A stretch of DNA of 64,000 nt from an uncultured Eubacteriales bacterium (GTDB lineage Bacteria; Bacillota; Clostridia; TANB77; UBA1234), in NCBI GenBank assembly GCA_949283575.1, contig CASDSU010000031.1, positions 124,001 through 188,000 of the forward strand. The letters run 5' to 3'. This document shows positions 27,751-37,686 of this stretch, one piece after another. The notes beneath the pieces are model-generated. The model searched no databases and was not told where the DNA came from. It saw only the letters and a program-made list of their open reading frames with translations. The first letter of the stretch is position 1. Every line of letters starts with the position of its first letter. A program made the position numbers and the translations under genes.

Positions 27751-28329
27751 ATGAATAGTACAAAGAGAAGAATTTTTAATACAGCGGTTAAAATATTTTC
27801 TGATAAAGGATATGATAACTCGAGCATAGAAGAGATAACAGCAGTTGCTGGTGTCGCAAAAGGCTCTTTGTATTATCATTTTTCTAAGAAAGAAGATATA
27901 TTTGATTTGCTTTTGGAACAGGGTTTTAGGTTGCTTAAAAATAATATTGAGCTTAAAACTAAACATTGTAAAGATGCAATTGAAAAGATAGAAGCTGTTC
28001 TTTTAATCCAAATAAAGGTTACTGTTAAATATGAAGAATTCTTAAATGTTGTTTTTTCACAAATTTGGGGTGAAGAGGAGAAAAATAAGAAATGTAAAAA
28101 AGCTGTTTTTGAATACATAAAGATTATTGAAAGAATATTAAAAGAAGGTATTGAAAAAGGCGAAATTTATGATGGTAATGTTGAAGTGCTAGCATCAGGA
28201 ATTTTTGGAACAACTTGCTCTAGTTTGATTTATAGACTTAAAAGAAATAGAGAAGTTGATGTTAATGAAATTTATGAAGGGTTTAGGAATACAGTAGTTA
28301 GTGCTCTTGATGCAAGAAAAAAAATGTGA
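27751..28329 (+). CDS. TetR-family regulator, probably of the fatty-acid cluster
   Basis: A 192-residue TetR protein. The N-terminal HTH is SSIEEITAVAGVAKGSLYYHFSKKEDIF; the C-terminal ligand domain is helical and unassigned. It lies directly ahead of the acyl-CoA synthetase and fab/acc genes. A palindromic site (ACTGACCACTCAGTCTA, 28385-28401) lies between it and that cluster and recurs upstream of acpP. I infer control of fatty-acid genes. Confidence 0.88.
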   Translation: MNSTKRRIFNTAVKIFSDKGYDNSSIEEITAVAGVAKGSLYYHFSKKEDIFDLLLEQGFRLLKNNIELKTKHCKDAIEKIEAVLLIQIKVTVKYEEFLNVVFSQIWGEEEKNKKCKKAVFEYIKIIERILKEGIEKGEIYDGNVEVLASGIFGTTCSSLIYRLKRNREVDVNEIYEGFRNTVVSALDARKKM

Positions 28330-28373
28330 ACGAATTGTGTTTGAATTGAAAAAATAATAATGAAAAGAGGCGA

Positions 28374-28421
28374 AAATCCATTGGACTGACCACTCAGTCT
28401 AAAGATTTTCGTTTTTTTTTA
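28374..28421 (+). terminator. Terminator after the TetR gene, enclosing an operator-like site
   Basis: CGAAAATC pairs with GATTTTCG and a run of eight T follows. The loop contains the GACTGA...TCAGTC palindrome. Confidence 0.75.
28385..28401. promoter_or_regulatory. Candidate TetR operator 1
   Basis: ACTGACCACTCAGTCTA, with inverted arms GACTGA/TCAGTC. It is matched on the opposite strand at 38499-38515 with two differences. Confidence 0.6.
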
Positions 28422-28484
28422 TGCTAAAATTTCCTAAAAGTAAAAAAGTATTAAAAGTATAAAATTTAAATTAGGAGAAAATTA

Positions 28485-30194
28485 ATGGAACATTTTTCTT
28501 GCAAAAGTTTAGAGATAACAGATTTGAAAGATATGTTAGGGAAATCAGGAAAGTTATATGCCGACAGAATTGCATATAAGATAAGAGTCGAAGAGGGTAA
28601 ATATAGGTTATTTACTCATGGCGAAGTTAGAAGGATGGTTGATTCTTTAGGAACAGTGTTAATAGACCTAGGTTTAAAAGATAAACGAATTGCGGTAATT
28701 GGGGAAAATAGATATGAGTGGGAGATTGCGTATTTATCTGTTGTTTGTGGAACGGGAATTGTTGTTCCGCTAGATAAATCTCTTCCAGTAAATGAACTTT
28801 ATAATTTGATTAAAAGGTCTAAAGTTGAAGCGATTTTTTTTACTAGTAAATATAAAGATGCGATTGTTAAGATAAAAGCAAGTGGTGATACAAATTTAAA
28901 ATATATTATTCAGATGGATATTGATGAAGGTGATGATGAGATTCTTTCAGAAAAAGAATTGATTTCAAAAGGTGAAATTCGTCTACAAAATGGTGATAGG
29001 AGTTTTGTCGATGCAGTTATTGATTCAAATAAAATGAGTATAATGCTTTTTACTTCTGGAACAACTGCAGAATCAAAAGTTGTAGCTCTTTCACATAAAA
29101 ATATTTGTGCGAATTTGATGGACTTAGGTGAAGTGTTGGATATTGATGAAACAGATACAGTTCTTTCGATTCTTCCAATTCATCACGTGTTTGAATGTAC
29201 AGTTGGTTTTTTACTTGCGCTGTACAAAGGTGCAGAAACAGTATTTTGCGATGGTATTAGACATTTAGTAGATAATTTGTATGAATATAAAGTTTCCGTG
29301 ATGGCTTGTGTTCCTGGAATTTATGAAAGAATTTTTAAGATTATACGAAAGAAAATTGAGAAAGATGGAAAGCTTGAAAAAATTCTAGAAGATGAAGAAA
29401 AATATAGAAGTCTTTCTATTGGAGAGAGAAAAGAAAAGTTTAAAGAAATTCATGATATGTTAGGTGGAAGGATAAAATTATTCATAAGTGGTGCGGCCGC
29501 CTTGGATAAGAGAATTGAAGAAAAGTATAGACTTTTAGGAATTAATATTGTTCAGGGATATGGACTCACAGAAACTTCTCCGGTAATTGCAATTGGTACA
29601 AATAGTTATCATAGAATTGGTTCAGTTGGAAGAAAACTTCCTAGTTTAGATGTTAAAATTTTTAATCCAAATAAGGATGGAATTGGTGAAATTATTGTCA
29701 AAGGTCCAACAGTTATGCTTGAGTATTTTGAAAACAAAGATGCAACAGATGAAGTAATGAATGGAGAATGGTTCCACACGGGGGATTTAGGAAGAATTGA
29801 TGAAGAAGGATATTTGTTTATTTGTGGAAGAAAGAAAAGCGTAATTGTTTTGAAGAATGGTAAAAATATCTTTCCAGAAGAAATGGAAAACTTGGTTAAT
29901 AAAATTGATGATATTGAAGAATCGATGGTATTTGGTATGTCAAAATCGGATGATGAAGATGATATAAAAATAAATGCGATTTTAGTTGTTAACAAATCTA
30001 GTTTGAAAGAAAGATATGGAATAGAAACAGATGAAGAAATTTATAAAGTTTTATATTCACAAATAAAAGAGATAAATAATGTAATGCCATCATATAAAGC
30101 GATTAAAAATCTTGTGATAACAGAAAATCCTTTGATAAAAACGACAACAAATAAAATAAAAAGGCAGGCAAACTTAGATGCGATTAAAAGATAA
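28485..30194 (+). CDS. AMP-forming long-chain acyl-CoA/acyl-ACP synthetase
   Basis: ANL-superfamily adenylating enzyme, 569 residues. Motifs: P-loop MLFTSGTTAESKVVALSH, VQGYGLTETSPV, the hinge GEWFHTGDLGRIDEEGYLFICGRKK, and a C-terminal KTTTNKIKRQ with the catalytic Lys. It activates fatty acids with ATP; the carrier (CoA or ACP) cannot be told from sequence. As first gene of the fab cluster it suggests recycling of exogenous or released fatty acids. birA starts within its last codons. Confidence 0.9.
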   Translation: MEHFSCKSLEITDLKDMLGKSGKLYADRIAYKIRVEEGKYRLFTHGEVRRMVDSLGTVLIDLGLKDKRIAVIGENRYEWEIAYLSVVCGTGIVVPLDKSLPVNELYNLIKRSKVEAIFFTSKYKDAIVKIKASGDTNLKYIIQMDIDEGDDEILSEKELISKGEIRLQNGDRSFVDAVIDSNKMSIMLFTSGTTAESKVVALSHKNICANLMDLGEVLDIDETDTVLSILPIHHVFECTVGFLLALYKGAETVFCDGIRHLVDNLYEYKVSVMACVPGIYERIFKIIRKKIEKDGKLEKILEDEEKYRSLSIGERKEKFKEIHDMLGGRIKLFISGAAALDKRIEEKYRLLGINIVQGYGLTETSPVIAIGTNSYHRIGSVGRKLPSLDVKIFNPNKDGIGEIIVKGPTVMLEYFENKDATDEVMNGEWFHTGDLGRIDEEGYLFICGRKKSVIVLKNGKNIFPEEMENLVNKIDDIEESMVFGMSKSDDEDDIKINAILVVNKSSLKERYGIETDEEIYKVLYSQIKEINNVMPSYKAIKNLVITENPLIKTTTNKIKRQANLDAIKR

Positions 30195-30739
30195 AGAGGT
30201 TATTTATTACGAGACAATTGATTCAACACAATTTGAAGCTTGGAGACTTGGAAGTGCTGGTAAAATTGAAAGTGGAACGATAATTGTTGCAGATATACAA
30301 ACTGCTGGAATAGGAACGCATGGCAGGACATGGATAACCGATGAAAAAGACAACATAGCTGCTTCAATTTACTTTAAGCCAAATTGTGAAATTGAAATAA
30401 TAAAAAACATAACAATAGAAATTGCGGAAAAAATAGTTTCAATTTTACAACCATTTATAGGAGTAGAGCTTAATATTAAAGAACCGAACGATCTTTATTG
30501 GAATGGAAAAAAGCTTGGTCGGAATATTAGTTGAAACCAAAGTTCGAAATGGAATTGTTTCAGAAATGGTTGTCGGAATTGGAATAAACACAAACAAAGA
30601 AAAATTTGAAGGCGAACTTGAAGGAATAGCCACATCAATCAAAAAAGAATTTGGTGTGAATATAGATAGGGAAGAATTTATAGATTCTTTGAGAAAGAAG
30701 GACAATTGGACAAAAGCCCCGTCCCTTTGTCCAAAATAG
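30178..30739 (+). CDS. birA: Biotin--protein ligase (BirA catalytic domain), made by +1 shift at CGG
   Basis: Attaches biotin to AccB, which is encoded a few genes downstream. Read 30178-30519, pass over C30520, read 30521-30739, giving 186 residues. Motifs: YYETIDSTQFEA, the biotin/ATP loop TAGIGTHGRTWITDEKDNIA, then NDLYWNGKKLG-GILVETKVRNG. The Gly of the family-wide KKLxGILxE motif is exactly the residue encoded by CGGA, strong support for Gly at that site. The 0 frame stops three codons after CGG. There is no N-terminal HTH. The C-terminal SH3-like domain is missing, and the last ~14 residues (KKDNWTKAPSLCPK) are encoded by a dispersed repeat. The ATG overlaps the preceding gene. Confidence 0.85.
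30520..30523 (+). other. Putative CGG recoding site 4 (CGGA)
   Basis: In-frame CGG after CTT GGT. The residue needed here is the invariant Gly of BirA's GIL motif. Confidence 0.78.
30700..30732. repeat. GGACAA...TTGTCC hairpin repeat forming the 3' end of birA
   Basis: GGACAATTGGACAAA, then AGCCCCGTCC, then TTTGTCC: stem GGACAAA/TTTGTCC. Similar units lie at 38463 and 39750. Confidence 0.75.
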
Positions 30740-30754
30740 AAAGTGAGTGAGTAT

Positions 30755-31696
30755 ATGAAAATAGGTTTTTTATTTCCTGGGCAAGGTGCTCAGTATGTGG
30801 GGATGTGTAAAGATTTTTATGAGAAATACAATAAGGTTAAAGATATATATGGAAAAGTTGAAGAAATTACAGGTGTAGATATTGCGGATATTTCATTTAA
30901 TGGAGATGAGAGTGTTTTAAATGAAACTAAAAATACTCAGCTTGCCGTTTTGACTATGAGTTTAGCGATTTTAGAACTTCTTAAAGAAAATGGAATTGAA
31001 GCTGATGCTCTTGCTGGCTTAAGTTTGGGTGAATATGCAGCGCTTATTCATAGTGGAGCATTATCGTTTGAGGATGGTGTGAAAGTTGTGCAAAAAAGAG
31101 GAGAGTTTATGCAGAATCTTTTACCTGCCGGTGAATGGCAAATGGCTGCGATTATCGGTCTTGATGATGAAATTGTTGAAATTGTTTGTAATTCTATTAC
31201 TAGCGGATTTGTTGTTCCTGCGAATTATAATACTAAAGGTCAAGTTGTAATTTCAGGTGAGAAAATAGCAGTAGAAGAAGCTAGTGTGCTTGCTAAAGAA
31301 AAAGGCGCAAAGCTTGTAAATATTATAAAAACAGCTGGTCCTTTTCATACTGCAAAGCTTACTGAAAGTGCAAAAACTTTAAGAAAAGTTTTAGATAATA
31401 CGACTTTCAATAGTTTTGAAACAGCAGTCATTAAGAATATTGATGGTGAAAAATATAGTGAGCAAGATGATATTAGAGAAATTTTAGAAAAACATATTAT
31501 AAGTCCTGTTAGATTTACGAAGAGTTTACAAACAATGCTTGATATGGGTGTTGATACTTTTGTTGAAATTGGACCCGGAAAGACTTTGTCAGGATTTATT
31601 AAGAGAATTAAAACGGATAAAGAAATTAAGATTTTGAATATAAATAATGTTGAAACTTTCGAAGATACACTTGCTAAGTTGAAAGGAGATGCATAA
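30755..31696 (+). CDS. fabD: Malonyl-CoA:ACP transacylase
   Basis: Loads malonyl groups onto ACP for fatty-acid elongation. 313 residues. FLFPGQGAQYVGM at the N-terminus, the active-site Ser in GLSLGEYAAL, and the catalytic His in AGPFHTAKL. The ATG at 30755 is chosen because family proteins start KIGFLFPGQGAQ; the GTG at 30743 is an alternative. fabG follows after 3 bp. Confidence 0.95.
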   Translation: MKIGFLFPGQGAQYVGMCKDFYEKYNKVKDIYGKVEEITGVDIADISFNGDESVLNETKNTQLAVLTMSLAILELLKENGIEADALAGLSLGEYAALIHSGALSFEDGVKVVQKRGEFMQNLLPAGEWQMAAIIGLDDEIVEIVCNSITSGFVVPANYNTKGQVVISGEKIAVEEASVLAKEKGAKLVNIIKTAGPFHTAKLTESAKTLRKVLDNTTFNSFETAVIKNIDGEKYSEQDDIREILEKHIISPVRFTKSLQTMLDMGVDTFVEIGPGKTLSGFIKRIKTDKEIKILNINNVETFEDTLAKLKGDA

Positions 31697-31699
31697 AAC

Positions 31700-32434
31700 T
31701 TGAGTAAAGTAGCTTTTATTACAGGAGCGACAAGAGGAATCGGGAAGCAAATTGCTCTAACGCTTGCTAAAGAAGGATATGATATTGCTTTAAATTACAG
31801 AAGTGAAAATGATGATGTAGAAAATACTGCAAAAGAAATTGAAAATGAGAATGTAAAATGTTTCGCGGTAAAATGTGATATTTCTAATTTTGAAGCTTGT
31901 GAAGAAGCTGTAAAGAAGATAATAGCTGAGTTTGGCCAAATTGATGTTTTAGTTAACAATGCTGGTATTACGAAAGATATGCTTTTAATGAGAATGAAAA
32001 AAGAAGATTTTGAAAGTGTAATTGATGTAAATTTAGTTGGTACTTTTAATGTTACTAAAAATGTTGTGAATCATATGATGAAAGCAAGAAGTGGAAGAAT
32101 TATTAATATTTCATCAGTGGTTGGTATTTCTGGTAATGCAGGTCAAGCTAATTATTCGGCTTCTAAAGCTGGAATAATCGGATTTACTAAGAGTTTAGCT
32201 AAAGAGCTTGGCTCAAGAAATATTTTGGTAAATGCTGTTGCACCAGGTTTTATTGAAACTGCAATGACAGATGTTTTAAAGGATGAAATAAAAGAAGAAA
32301 TTGTAAAATCTATTCCACTTAAAAGAATAGGTAAAACTCAGGATGTTGCGAATGTAGTAAAATTCTTAGCTTCTGAAGATAGTTCGTATATAACAGGTCA
32401 AGTAATACATATTGATGGTGGAATGTTAACGTAA
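31700..32434 (+). CDS. fabG: 3-oxoacyl-ACP reductase
   Basis: NADPH-dependent first reduction of the elongation cycle. SDR fold, 244 residues: TGATRGIGKQIA cofactor loop, NNAGITKD, active-site Ser in ISSVVGI, YSASKAG with Tyr and Lys, and PGFIETAMTDVL. Begins with TTG at 31700 after GAAAGGAGATGC. Confidence 0.96.
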   Translation: MSKVAFITGATRGIGKQIALTLAKEGYDIALNYRSENDDVENTAKEIENENVKCFAVKCDISNFEACEEAVKKIIAEFGQIDVLVNNAGITKDMLLMRMKKEDFESVIDVNLVGTFNVTKNVVNHMMKARSGRIINISSVVGISGNAGQANYSASKAGIIGFTKSLAKELGSRNILVNAVAPGFIETAMTDVLKDEIKEEIVKSIPLKRIGKTQDVANVVKFLASEDSSYITGQVIHIDGGMLT

Positions 32435-32459
32435 ATTATAATTTGAAAGGATTTTTGAT

Positions 32460-33701
32460 ATGGATAAAAGAGTTGTTATAACAGGTATGGGAGCTATATC
32501 TCCTATTGGAAATAATGTAGAAGAAACATGGAATGGAATTGAAAATAAAGTTTGCGGTATAGATAATATTACTTTGTTTGATGCTACTAATTTTAAAACT
32601 AGTTTAGCTGCTGAGGTAAAGAATTATGAGGCAACTAATTATTTTGATGCTAAAGCTGCAAAAAGATTAGACAGGTCTTCACAGTTTGCAATGATAGCTG
32701 CAAGAGAGGCTATGGCAGATTCAGAAATTACAAAAGAGAATACTGACTTAGATAGAGTTGGTGTTTTTGTAAGTTCTGGTATTGCTGGCCTTACAACAAT
32801 TCAAGAACAATGTGAAATAAACTATGTTAAAGGAAATTCAAGAGTATCACCAATGTTTATTCCAATGGCAATTGCAAATATGCCTGCTGGTAATATTTCG
32901 ATTGAGTTTGGACTAAAAGGAGAATCTATGGCTGTTGTGACAGCTTGCGCTTCTGCTACTCATGCAATTGGTGAAGCTTATAAAACAATTAAACATGGTT
33001 ATGAAGATGCTGTTCTTGCGGGTGGAACAGAAGCTTCTATTTGCATGGTTGGAATTGCAGGTTTTGAAAATATGAAGGCATTATCTAATTCAACAGATAA
33101 AGAAAGAGCAAGTATTCCTTTTGATGCTGAAAGAAATGGTTTTGTAATGGGTGAAGGTTCAGGAATTCTCGTGCTTGAAGAGTTAGAACATGCCAAAAAA
33201 AGAGGTGCGAAGATTTATGCAGAAGTGATTGGATTTGGTTCAACTACTGATGCATACCATATTACATCACCTTGCCCAGATGGTGAATGTGGAGCTAAAG
33301 CAATGATTCGTGCAATTAAAGATGCTGATATAAAACCTGAAGATATTGATTATATAAATACGCATGGAACATCTACTCATTTAAATGATATGACTGAAAC
33401 GATGGCTATTAAAACAGCTTTAGGTGAAGCTAGCAAAGATGTTTTAGTAAGCTCAACAAAAGGTAATACAGGACATTTGCTAGGTGCTGCGGGTGCAATT
33501 GAAGCGATAATTTCAGTTTGTGCAATTAACAACAAAATGGTTCCGCCAACAATAAATTATAAAGTTAAGGATGAAGAATGTGATTTAAATGTTGTTCCAA
33601 ATGAGCCTGTGAAAAAAGATATAAACGTTGTAATGTCTAATTCACTTGGATTTGGTGGACACAATGCGAGCATAATAATTAAGAAATACGAGGAGGTTTA
33701 A
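32460..33701 (+). CDS. fabF: 3-oxoacyl-ACP synthase II
   Basis: Condensing enzyme of chain elongation, 413 residues. Start [24 protein letters not shown]. Catalytic triad: Cys in [16 protein letters not shown], His in [11 protein letters not shown], His in [16 protein letters not shown] final [15 protein letters not shown] is typical. GAAAGGA precedes the ATG. No fabH lies in the window. Confidence 0.96.
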   Translation: MDKRVVITGMGAISPIGNNVEETWNGIENKVCGIDNITLFDATNFKTSLAAEVKNYEATNYFDAKAAKRLDRSSQFAMIAAREAMADSEITKENTDLDRVGVFVSSGIAGLTTIQEQCEINYVKGNSRVSPMFIPMAIANMPAGNISIEFGLKGESMAVVTACASATHAIGEAYKTIKHGYEDAVLAGGTEASICMVGIAGFENMKALSNSTDKERASIPFDAERNGFVMGEGSGILVLEELEHAKKRGAKIYAEVIGFGSTTDAYHITSPCPDGECGAKAMIRAIKDADIKPEDIDYINTHGTSTHLNDMTETMAIKTALGEASKDVLVSSTKGNTGHLLGAAGAIEAIISVCAINNKMVPPTINYKVKDEECDLNVVPNEPVKKDINVVMSNSLGFGGHNASIIIKKYEEV

Positions 33702-33706
33702 AGCTG

Positions 33707-34171
33707 ATGGAATATGAGAAAATAAAAAAATTAATGGATGATATGAATAGCTATAAATTGACAGCTTTAGATGTTGAGCTTCCTGATGGGACAAAAATAA
33801 GTATGAGAAAAGATGCGGTAAAAGAAGTGACAAAAGAGGTAGTTGTCAAATCAGATGAAAATAGAAATATCATACAAGAGAAATCTGACATAGCTACAGT
33901 AGAATCATTTGCAGAAACAATTGTGAAAGAGCAATGTGGGAATATTGTTAAATCACCTATGGTTGGAACGTTTTATATCAAACCATCACCAACTGCAAAT
34001 CCTTATGTTGAAGTTGGAAGCGAAGTGAAAATTGGTGATGTACTTTGTATAGTTGAAGCTATGAAGCTTATGAATGAAATCGAATCTGAATATAGTGGAA
34101 AAGTTGCTAGAATTCTTGTGAAAGATGGAGAGCCTGTTGAGTATGGAACTCCATTATTCGAAATTCTATAG
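33707..34171 (+). CDS. accB: Biotin carboxyl carrier protein of acetyl-CoA carboxylase
   Basis: 154 residues. The C-terminal biotinyl domain has [10 protein letters not shown] with the biotin-accepting Lys near residue 120. It follows an unstructured linker, and the protein starts [23 protein letters not shown] as usual. It is the substrate of BirA encoded upstream. AGGAGG precedes the ATG. It lies 5 bp after fabF. Confidence 0.96.
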   Translation: MEYEKIKKLMDDMNSYKLTALDVELPDGTKISMRKDAVKEVTKEVVVKSDENRNIIQEKSDIATVESFAETIVKEQCGNIVKSPMVGTFYIKPSPTANPYVEVGSEVKIGDVLCIVEAMKLMNEIESEYSGKVARILVKDGEPVEYGTPLFEIL

Positions 34172-34185
34172 TTGAGGTGAATCAA

Positions 34186-34614
34186 ATGTTAAACAAAGAT
34201 GAGATAAAAAATATTATTCCACAAAGAGAACCATTTTTGATGATTGATGAAGTAGAAGACCTTGTTCCTGGTGAAAGTGCGATTGCATATAAAGATGTTT
34301 GTACAGATGAGTGGTATTTTAAGGGGCACTTTCCTGGTAATCCCATTATGCCAGGTGTTTTGATAACAGAATCACTTGCGCAAACGGGTGCTGTCGCAAT
34401 TTTGTCAATGGAAGAAAATAAGGGCAAGAATGCACTGTTTGGCGGAATTAACAATATGAAATTTAAAAAAATGGTTGTTCCAGGAGATAGATTAAAACTT
34501 GAAGTTAAAATTATAAAAAGAAAAGGTCCTATAGGTATTGGTGAAGCGACAGCAACTTCAAATGGGGAATTGGTTGCTAAAGGAGAATTAACATTTGCTG
34601 TTGTGAATAACTAG
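34186..34614 (+). CDS. fabZ: 3-hydroxyacyl-ACP dehydratase
   Basis: Hot-dog dehydratase, about 142 residues. IIPQREPFLMIDEVEDL start region, catalytic His in GHFPGNPIMPGVLITE, and the Glu in ITESLAQTGA. The ATG at 34186 lies 5 bp after GAGGTGA, favoured over the GTG at 34177. Confidence 0.95.
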   Translation: MLNKDEIKNIIPQREPFLMIDEVEDLVPGESAIAYKDVCTDEWYFKGHFPGNPIMPGVLITESLAQTGAVAILSMEENKGKNALFGGINNMKFKKMVVPGDRLKLEVKIIKRKGPIGIGEATATSNGELVAKGELTFAVVNN

Positions 34615-34640
34615 TGATAAGTATTTGGAGGAAGAAAAAT

Positions 34641-35981
34641 ATGAATAAAATTTTAATTGCTAATCGTGGTGAAATAGCTGTTAGAATAATCAGAGCTTGT
34701 AAGGAAATGAATATTAAAACTGTTGCTGTTTATTCTGAAATTGATAAGAATGCGATGCATACTAAACTTGCTGATGAAGCTGTTTGCATAGGTCCTGCTG
34801 CATCTTCAAAAAGTTATTTGAATATTAAAAATATAATTGAAGCAGCTCGTATTACAGGTGCAGACAGTATTCATCCTGGTTTTGGCTTTTTGTCTGAAAA
34901 TTCGCAATTTGCTAAGATTTGTGAAGAATCTAATATTAAGTTTATAGGTCCCAATTATAAGGTAATAGATTTGCTTGGTAATAAATCTAATGCTAAGAAA
35001 ATGGTTAAAGAAGCTGGGGTAAAAGTTATTGAAGGTTCAGAAGGCAGCATTGAAGAAATTGAAGATGCAATTAAAATAGCAAACAAGATTGGATATCCTG
35101 TTTTATTAAAAGCTGCTGCAGGTGGTGGTGGAAAAGGTATCAGAATTGCGAATAACGATGATGAGCTTAGAGAAAACTTTGAAATTGTAAAACAAGAATC
35201 AAAAATTTCTTTTAATAGCGATGAAATATATTTAGAAAAGTTTATAAAAAATCCAAGACATGTTGAAATTCAAATACTTGCTGATGAAAAGGGGAATGTT
35301 ATTCATCTTGGTGAAAGAGATTGTTCGATTCAAAGAAGACATCAAAAGTTAATCGAAGAAACTCCTTCTACTGCAGTTTCAAATGAACTTAGAGATAAGA
35401 TGGGCGAAGCTGCTGTTAAAGCTGCGAAGGCTGCAAATTATACAAGTTGCGGTACAGTTGAATTTTTAGTTGATGAGGATAAGAATTTTTATTTTATGGA
35501 GATGAACACAAGAATTCAAGTTGAGCATCCTATAACGGAAATACGTACAGGTATTGATATAGTTAAAGAACAAATAAGAATCGCTGGTGGAGAAACTTTG
35601 AAATATAAGCAAGAAGATATTGAGTATAGAGGTCATGTTATTGAATGTAGAATAAATGCAGAAAATCCTAGTAAAAATTTTATGCCATGTCCTGGAAAAA
35701 TAAATGGAATAATGTTTCCTGGAGGAAATGGTGTGAGGATAGACTCTGCAATTTATGAAGGATATACAATTCCACCAAACTATGATTCAATGATTGCAAA
35801 AGTAATCACACATGGTTCATCAAGAAATGAAGCAATCGCAAAAATGAAGAGAGCGCTTGAGGAATTAGTTATTGATGGTGTGGATACTAATCGTGATTTC
35901 TTATTTGATATTATAAAAAATTTTAATTTTATAAGAGGTAATTTTGATACATCATTTGTTGAAAAAGAAATGATGAATTAA
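34641..35981 (+). CDS. accC: Biotin carboxylase subunit of acetyl-CoA carboxylase
   Basis: ATP-grasp enzyme, 446 residues. MNKILIANRGEIAVRIIRAC start, ATP loop AAAGGGGKGIRI, the KFIKNPRHVEIQ stretch and EMNTRIQVEHPITE. The ATG at 34641 follows TTGGAGGAAGAAAA; the upstream open extension has no family resemblance. Confidence 0.96.
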   Translation: MNKILIANRGEIAVRIIRACKEMNIKTVAVYSEIDKNAMHTKLADEAVCIGPAASSKSYLNIKNIIEAARITGADSIHPGFGFLSENSQFAKICEESNIKFIGPNYKVIDLLGNKSNAKKMVKEAGVKVIEGSEGSIEEIEDAIKIANKIGYPVLLKAAAGGGGKGIRIANNDDELRENFEIVKQESKISFNSDEIYLEKFIKNPRHVEIQILADEKGNVIHLGERDCSIQRRHQKLIEETPSTAVSNELRDKMGEAAVKAAKAANYTSCGTVEFLVDEDKNFYFMEMNTRIQVEHPITEIRTGIDIVKEQIRIAGGETLKYKQEDIEYRGHVIECRINAENPSKNFMPCPGKINGIMFPGGNGVRIDSAIYEGYTIPPNYDSMIAKVITHGSSRNEAIAKMKRALEELVIDGVDTNRDFLFDIIKNFNFIRGNFDTSFVEKEMMN

Positions 35982-36003
35982 TGAGCAAAAGCGGAGGTGT
36001 AAT

Positions 36004-36849
36004 ATGCTTGTTGATCAGATTAAAAAGAGAAAAGAGTCGGCCAAGAAGAATACGGCCAATATTGATATTCCAATTGGGAAATGGCTAAAATGCGATGGCT
36101 GTAAGGAAATTGTGTATAAAGATGATGTGAGGTCTAACTGTAATATTTGTCCTAATTGTGGTCACTATTTTAGAATGCATATTGGAAGAAGATTAAAGCT
36201 TATAATTGATGAAGGCACATATGCTAGATTTGACCTTAATATAGATACGACAAATCCGCTTGAACTAGAAGATTATAAAAAGAAATTAAATGCACTTAGA
36301 GAAAAGACAGGTCTAGAGGAAGCTGTGTCTGCCGGAACTGGGAAAATAAATGGAGAACAAGTTGTTATTTGTGTAATGGATAGTGGATTTTTGATGGGAA
36401 GCATGGGAGTCGTTGTTGGAGAAAAAATAGCATATGCAATTGAGAAAGCTATTGAAATGAAATTACCATTCATAATGTTCTCTGTATCTGGTGGTGCAAG
36501 GATGCAAGAAGGAATAATGTCATTAATGCAAATGGCAAAGACGGTTAGCACACTAACTAAGCTTGATAAAGCAGGGCTTCTATATATATCTGTTCTAACA
36601 GATCCAACATATGGTGGGGTTACAGCTTCTTTCGCAAGTTTAGGTGATATTATAATTGCTGAACCTAAAGCAATGATTGGTTTTGCAGGTCAAAGAGTTA
36701 TTGAACAAACGATAGGAGAATCTTTGCCTAAGGGATTCCAAACTGCAGAGTTTTTACTAGAACATGGTTTTATAGATAAAATTGTTGCGAGAAGAGAATT
36801 AAAAGATACTCTTTCTAAGTTAATAAAATTAAACAAGAAGGGGGAGTAG
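36004..36849 (+). CDS. accD: Acetyl-CoA carboxylase carboxyltransferase subunit beta
   Basis: 281 residues. The N-terminal Cys4 zinc finger (CDGCKEI and CPNCGHYFRM, about residues 30-56) is diagnostic. The crotonase-like core has FSVSGGARMQEGIMSLMQMAKT and DPTYGGVTASFA. GGAGGTG precedes the ATG. accA follows after 3 bp. Confidence 0.96.
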   Translation: MLVDQIKKRKESAKKNTANIDIPIGKWLKCDGCKEIVYKDDVRSNCNICPNCGHYFRMHIGRRLKLIIDEGTYARFDLNIDTTNPLELEDYKKKLNALREKTGLEEAVSAGTGKINGEQVVICVMDSGFLMGSMGVVVGEKIAYAIEKAIEMKLPFIMFSVSGGARMQEGIMSLMQMAKTVSTLTKLDKAGLLYISVLTDPTYGGVTASFASLGDIIIAEPKAMIGFAGQRVIEQTIGESLPKGFQTAEFLLEHGFIDKIVARRELKDTLSKLIKLNKKGE

Positions 36850-36852
36850 ATT

Positions 36853-37674
36853 TTGAGTAACAATAATGAAATTAAAATGACAGCGTGGGAGAAAGTTGAA
36901 CTTGCAAGAAATCCAAAAAGAAAAACATCATTAGATTATGTCGAAAAAATATTTGACGAATTTATTGAACTTCATGGCGATAGAAGTTTTAAGGATGACA
37001 AAGCCATTGTTTGCGGTCTTGCAAGTATTGACGGACAAAGTTATACAGTTATAGCTGAACAAAAAGGAAGGACAACAAAAGAAAATATAGAAAGAAATTT
37101 TGGAATGCCTAATCCTGAAAGTTATAGAAAAGCTGTAAGATTTATGAAACAAGCGGAAAAGTTTAATAGACCAATTATAACTTTTGTTGATACGAAAGGA
37201 GCGTATCCTGGAATCGGTGCAGAGGAAAGAGGCCAAGGTGAAGCAATTGCAAAATCTATATTCGAAATGGCTAGAATTAGAGTTCCTACAATTGCAATCG
37301 TAGTTGGAGAAGGCTCTAGTGGAGGTGCACTTGCGATAAGCGTTGCAGATAAAATTATTATGTTAGAAAATTCGATTTATTCAATACTTTCGCCAGAGGG
37401 ATACAGTACGATTTTATGGAAAGATTCATCAAGATATAAAGAAGCTGCTGAAAAGATGAAATTAACAGCGGAAGATTTATATGAAATGAAAGTTATTGAT
37501 AAAATAATTTCAGAGCCAAAAGAAGTTGATGAGTTTGCTTTTGAGGAAATTGCAGAAGAAATGAAAAAAGAGATTATGAATACCGTTTCTGAATTAAAGA
37601 AAAAAGAAACAGAAAAACTCCTTGAGGAGAGGTATTCAAAGTATAGAAATATGGGAGAATTTATTAGATTATAG
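36853..37674 (+). CDS. accA: Acetyl-CoA carboxylase carboxyltransferase subunit alpha
   Basis: 273 residues. WEKVELARNPKRKTSLDYVEKIF start, FVDTKGAYPGIGAEERGQGEAIA and VGEGSSGGALAISVADKI. The start is TTG at 36853 (LSNNNEIKMTAWEK) after GGGGGAGTAG. Forms the transferase with AccD. Confidence 0.96.
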   Translation: MSNNNEIKMTAWEKVELARNPKRKTSLDYVEKIFDEFIELHGDRSFKDDKAIVCGLASIDGQSYTVIAEQKGRTTKENIERNFGMPNPESYRKAVRFMKQAEKFNRPIITFVDTKGAYPGIGAEERGQGEAIAKSIFEMARIRVPTIAIVVGEGSSGGALAISVADKIIMLENSIYSILSPEGYSTILWKDSSRYKEAAEKMKLTAEDLYEMKVIDKIISEPKEVDEFAFEEIAEEMKKEIMNTVSELKKKETEKLLEERYSKYRNMGEFIRL

Positions 37675-37686
37675 GAGAAGAAAATT

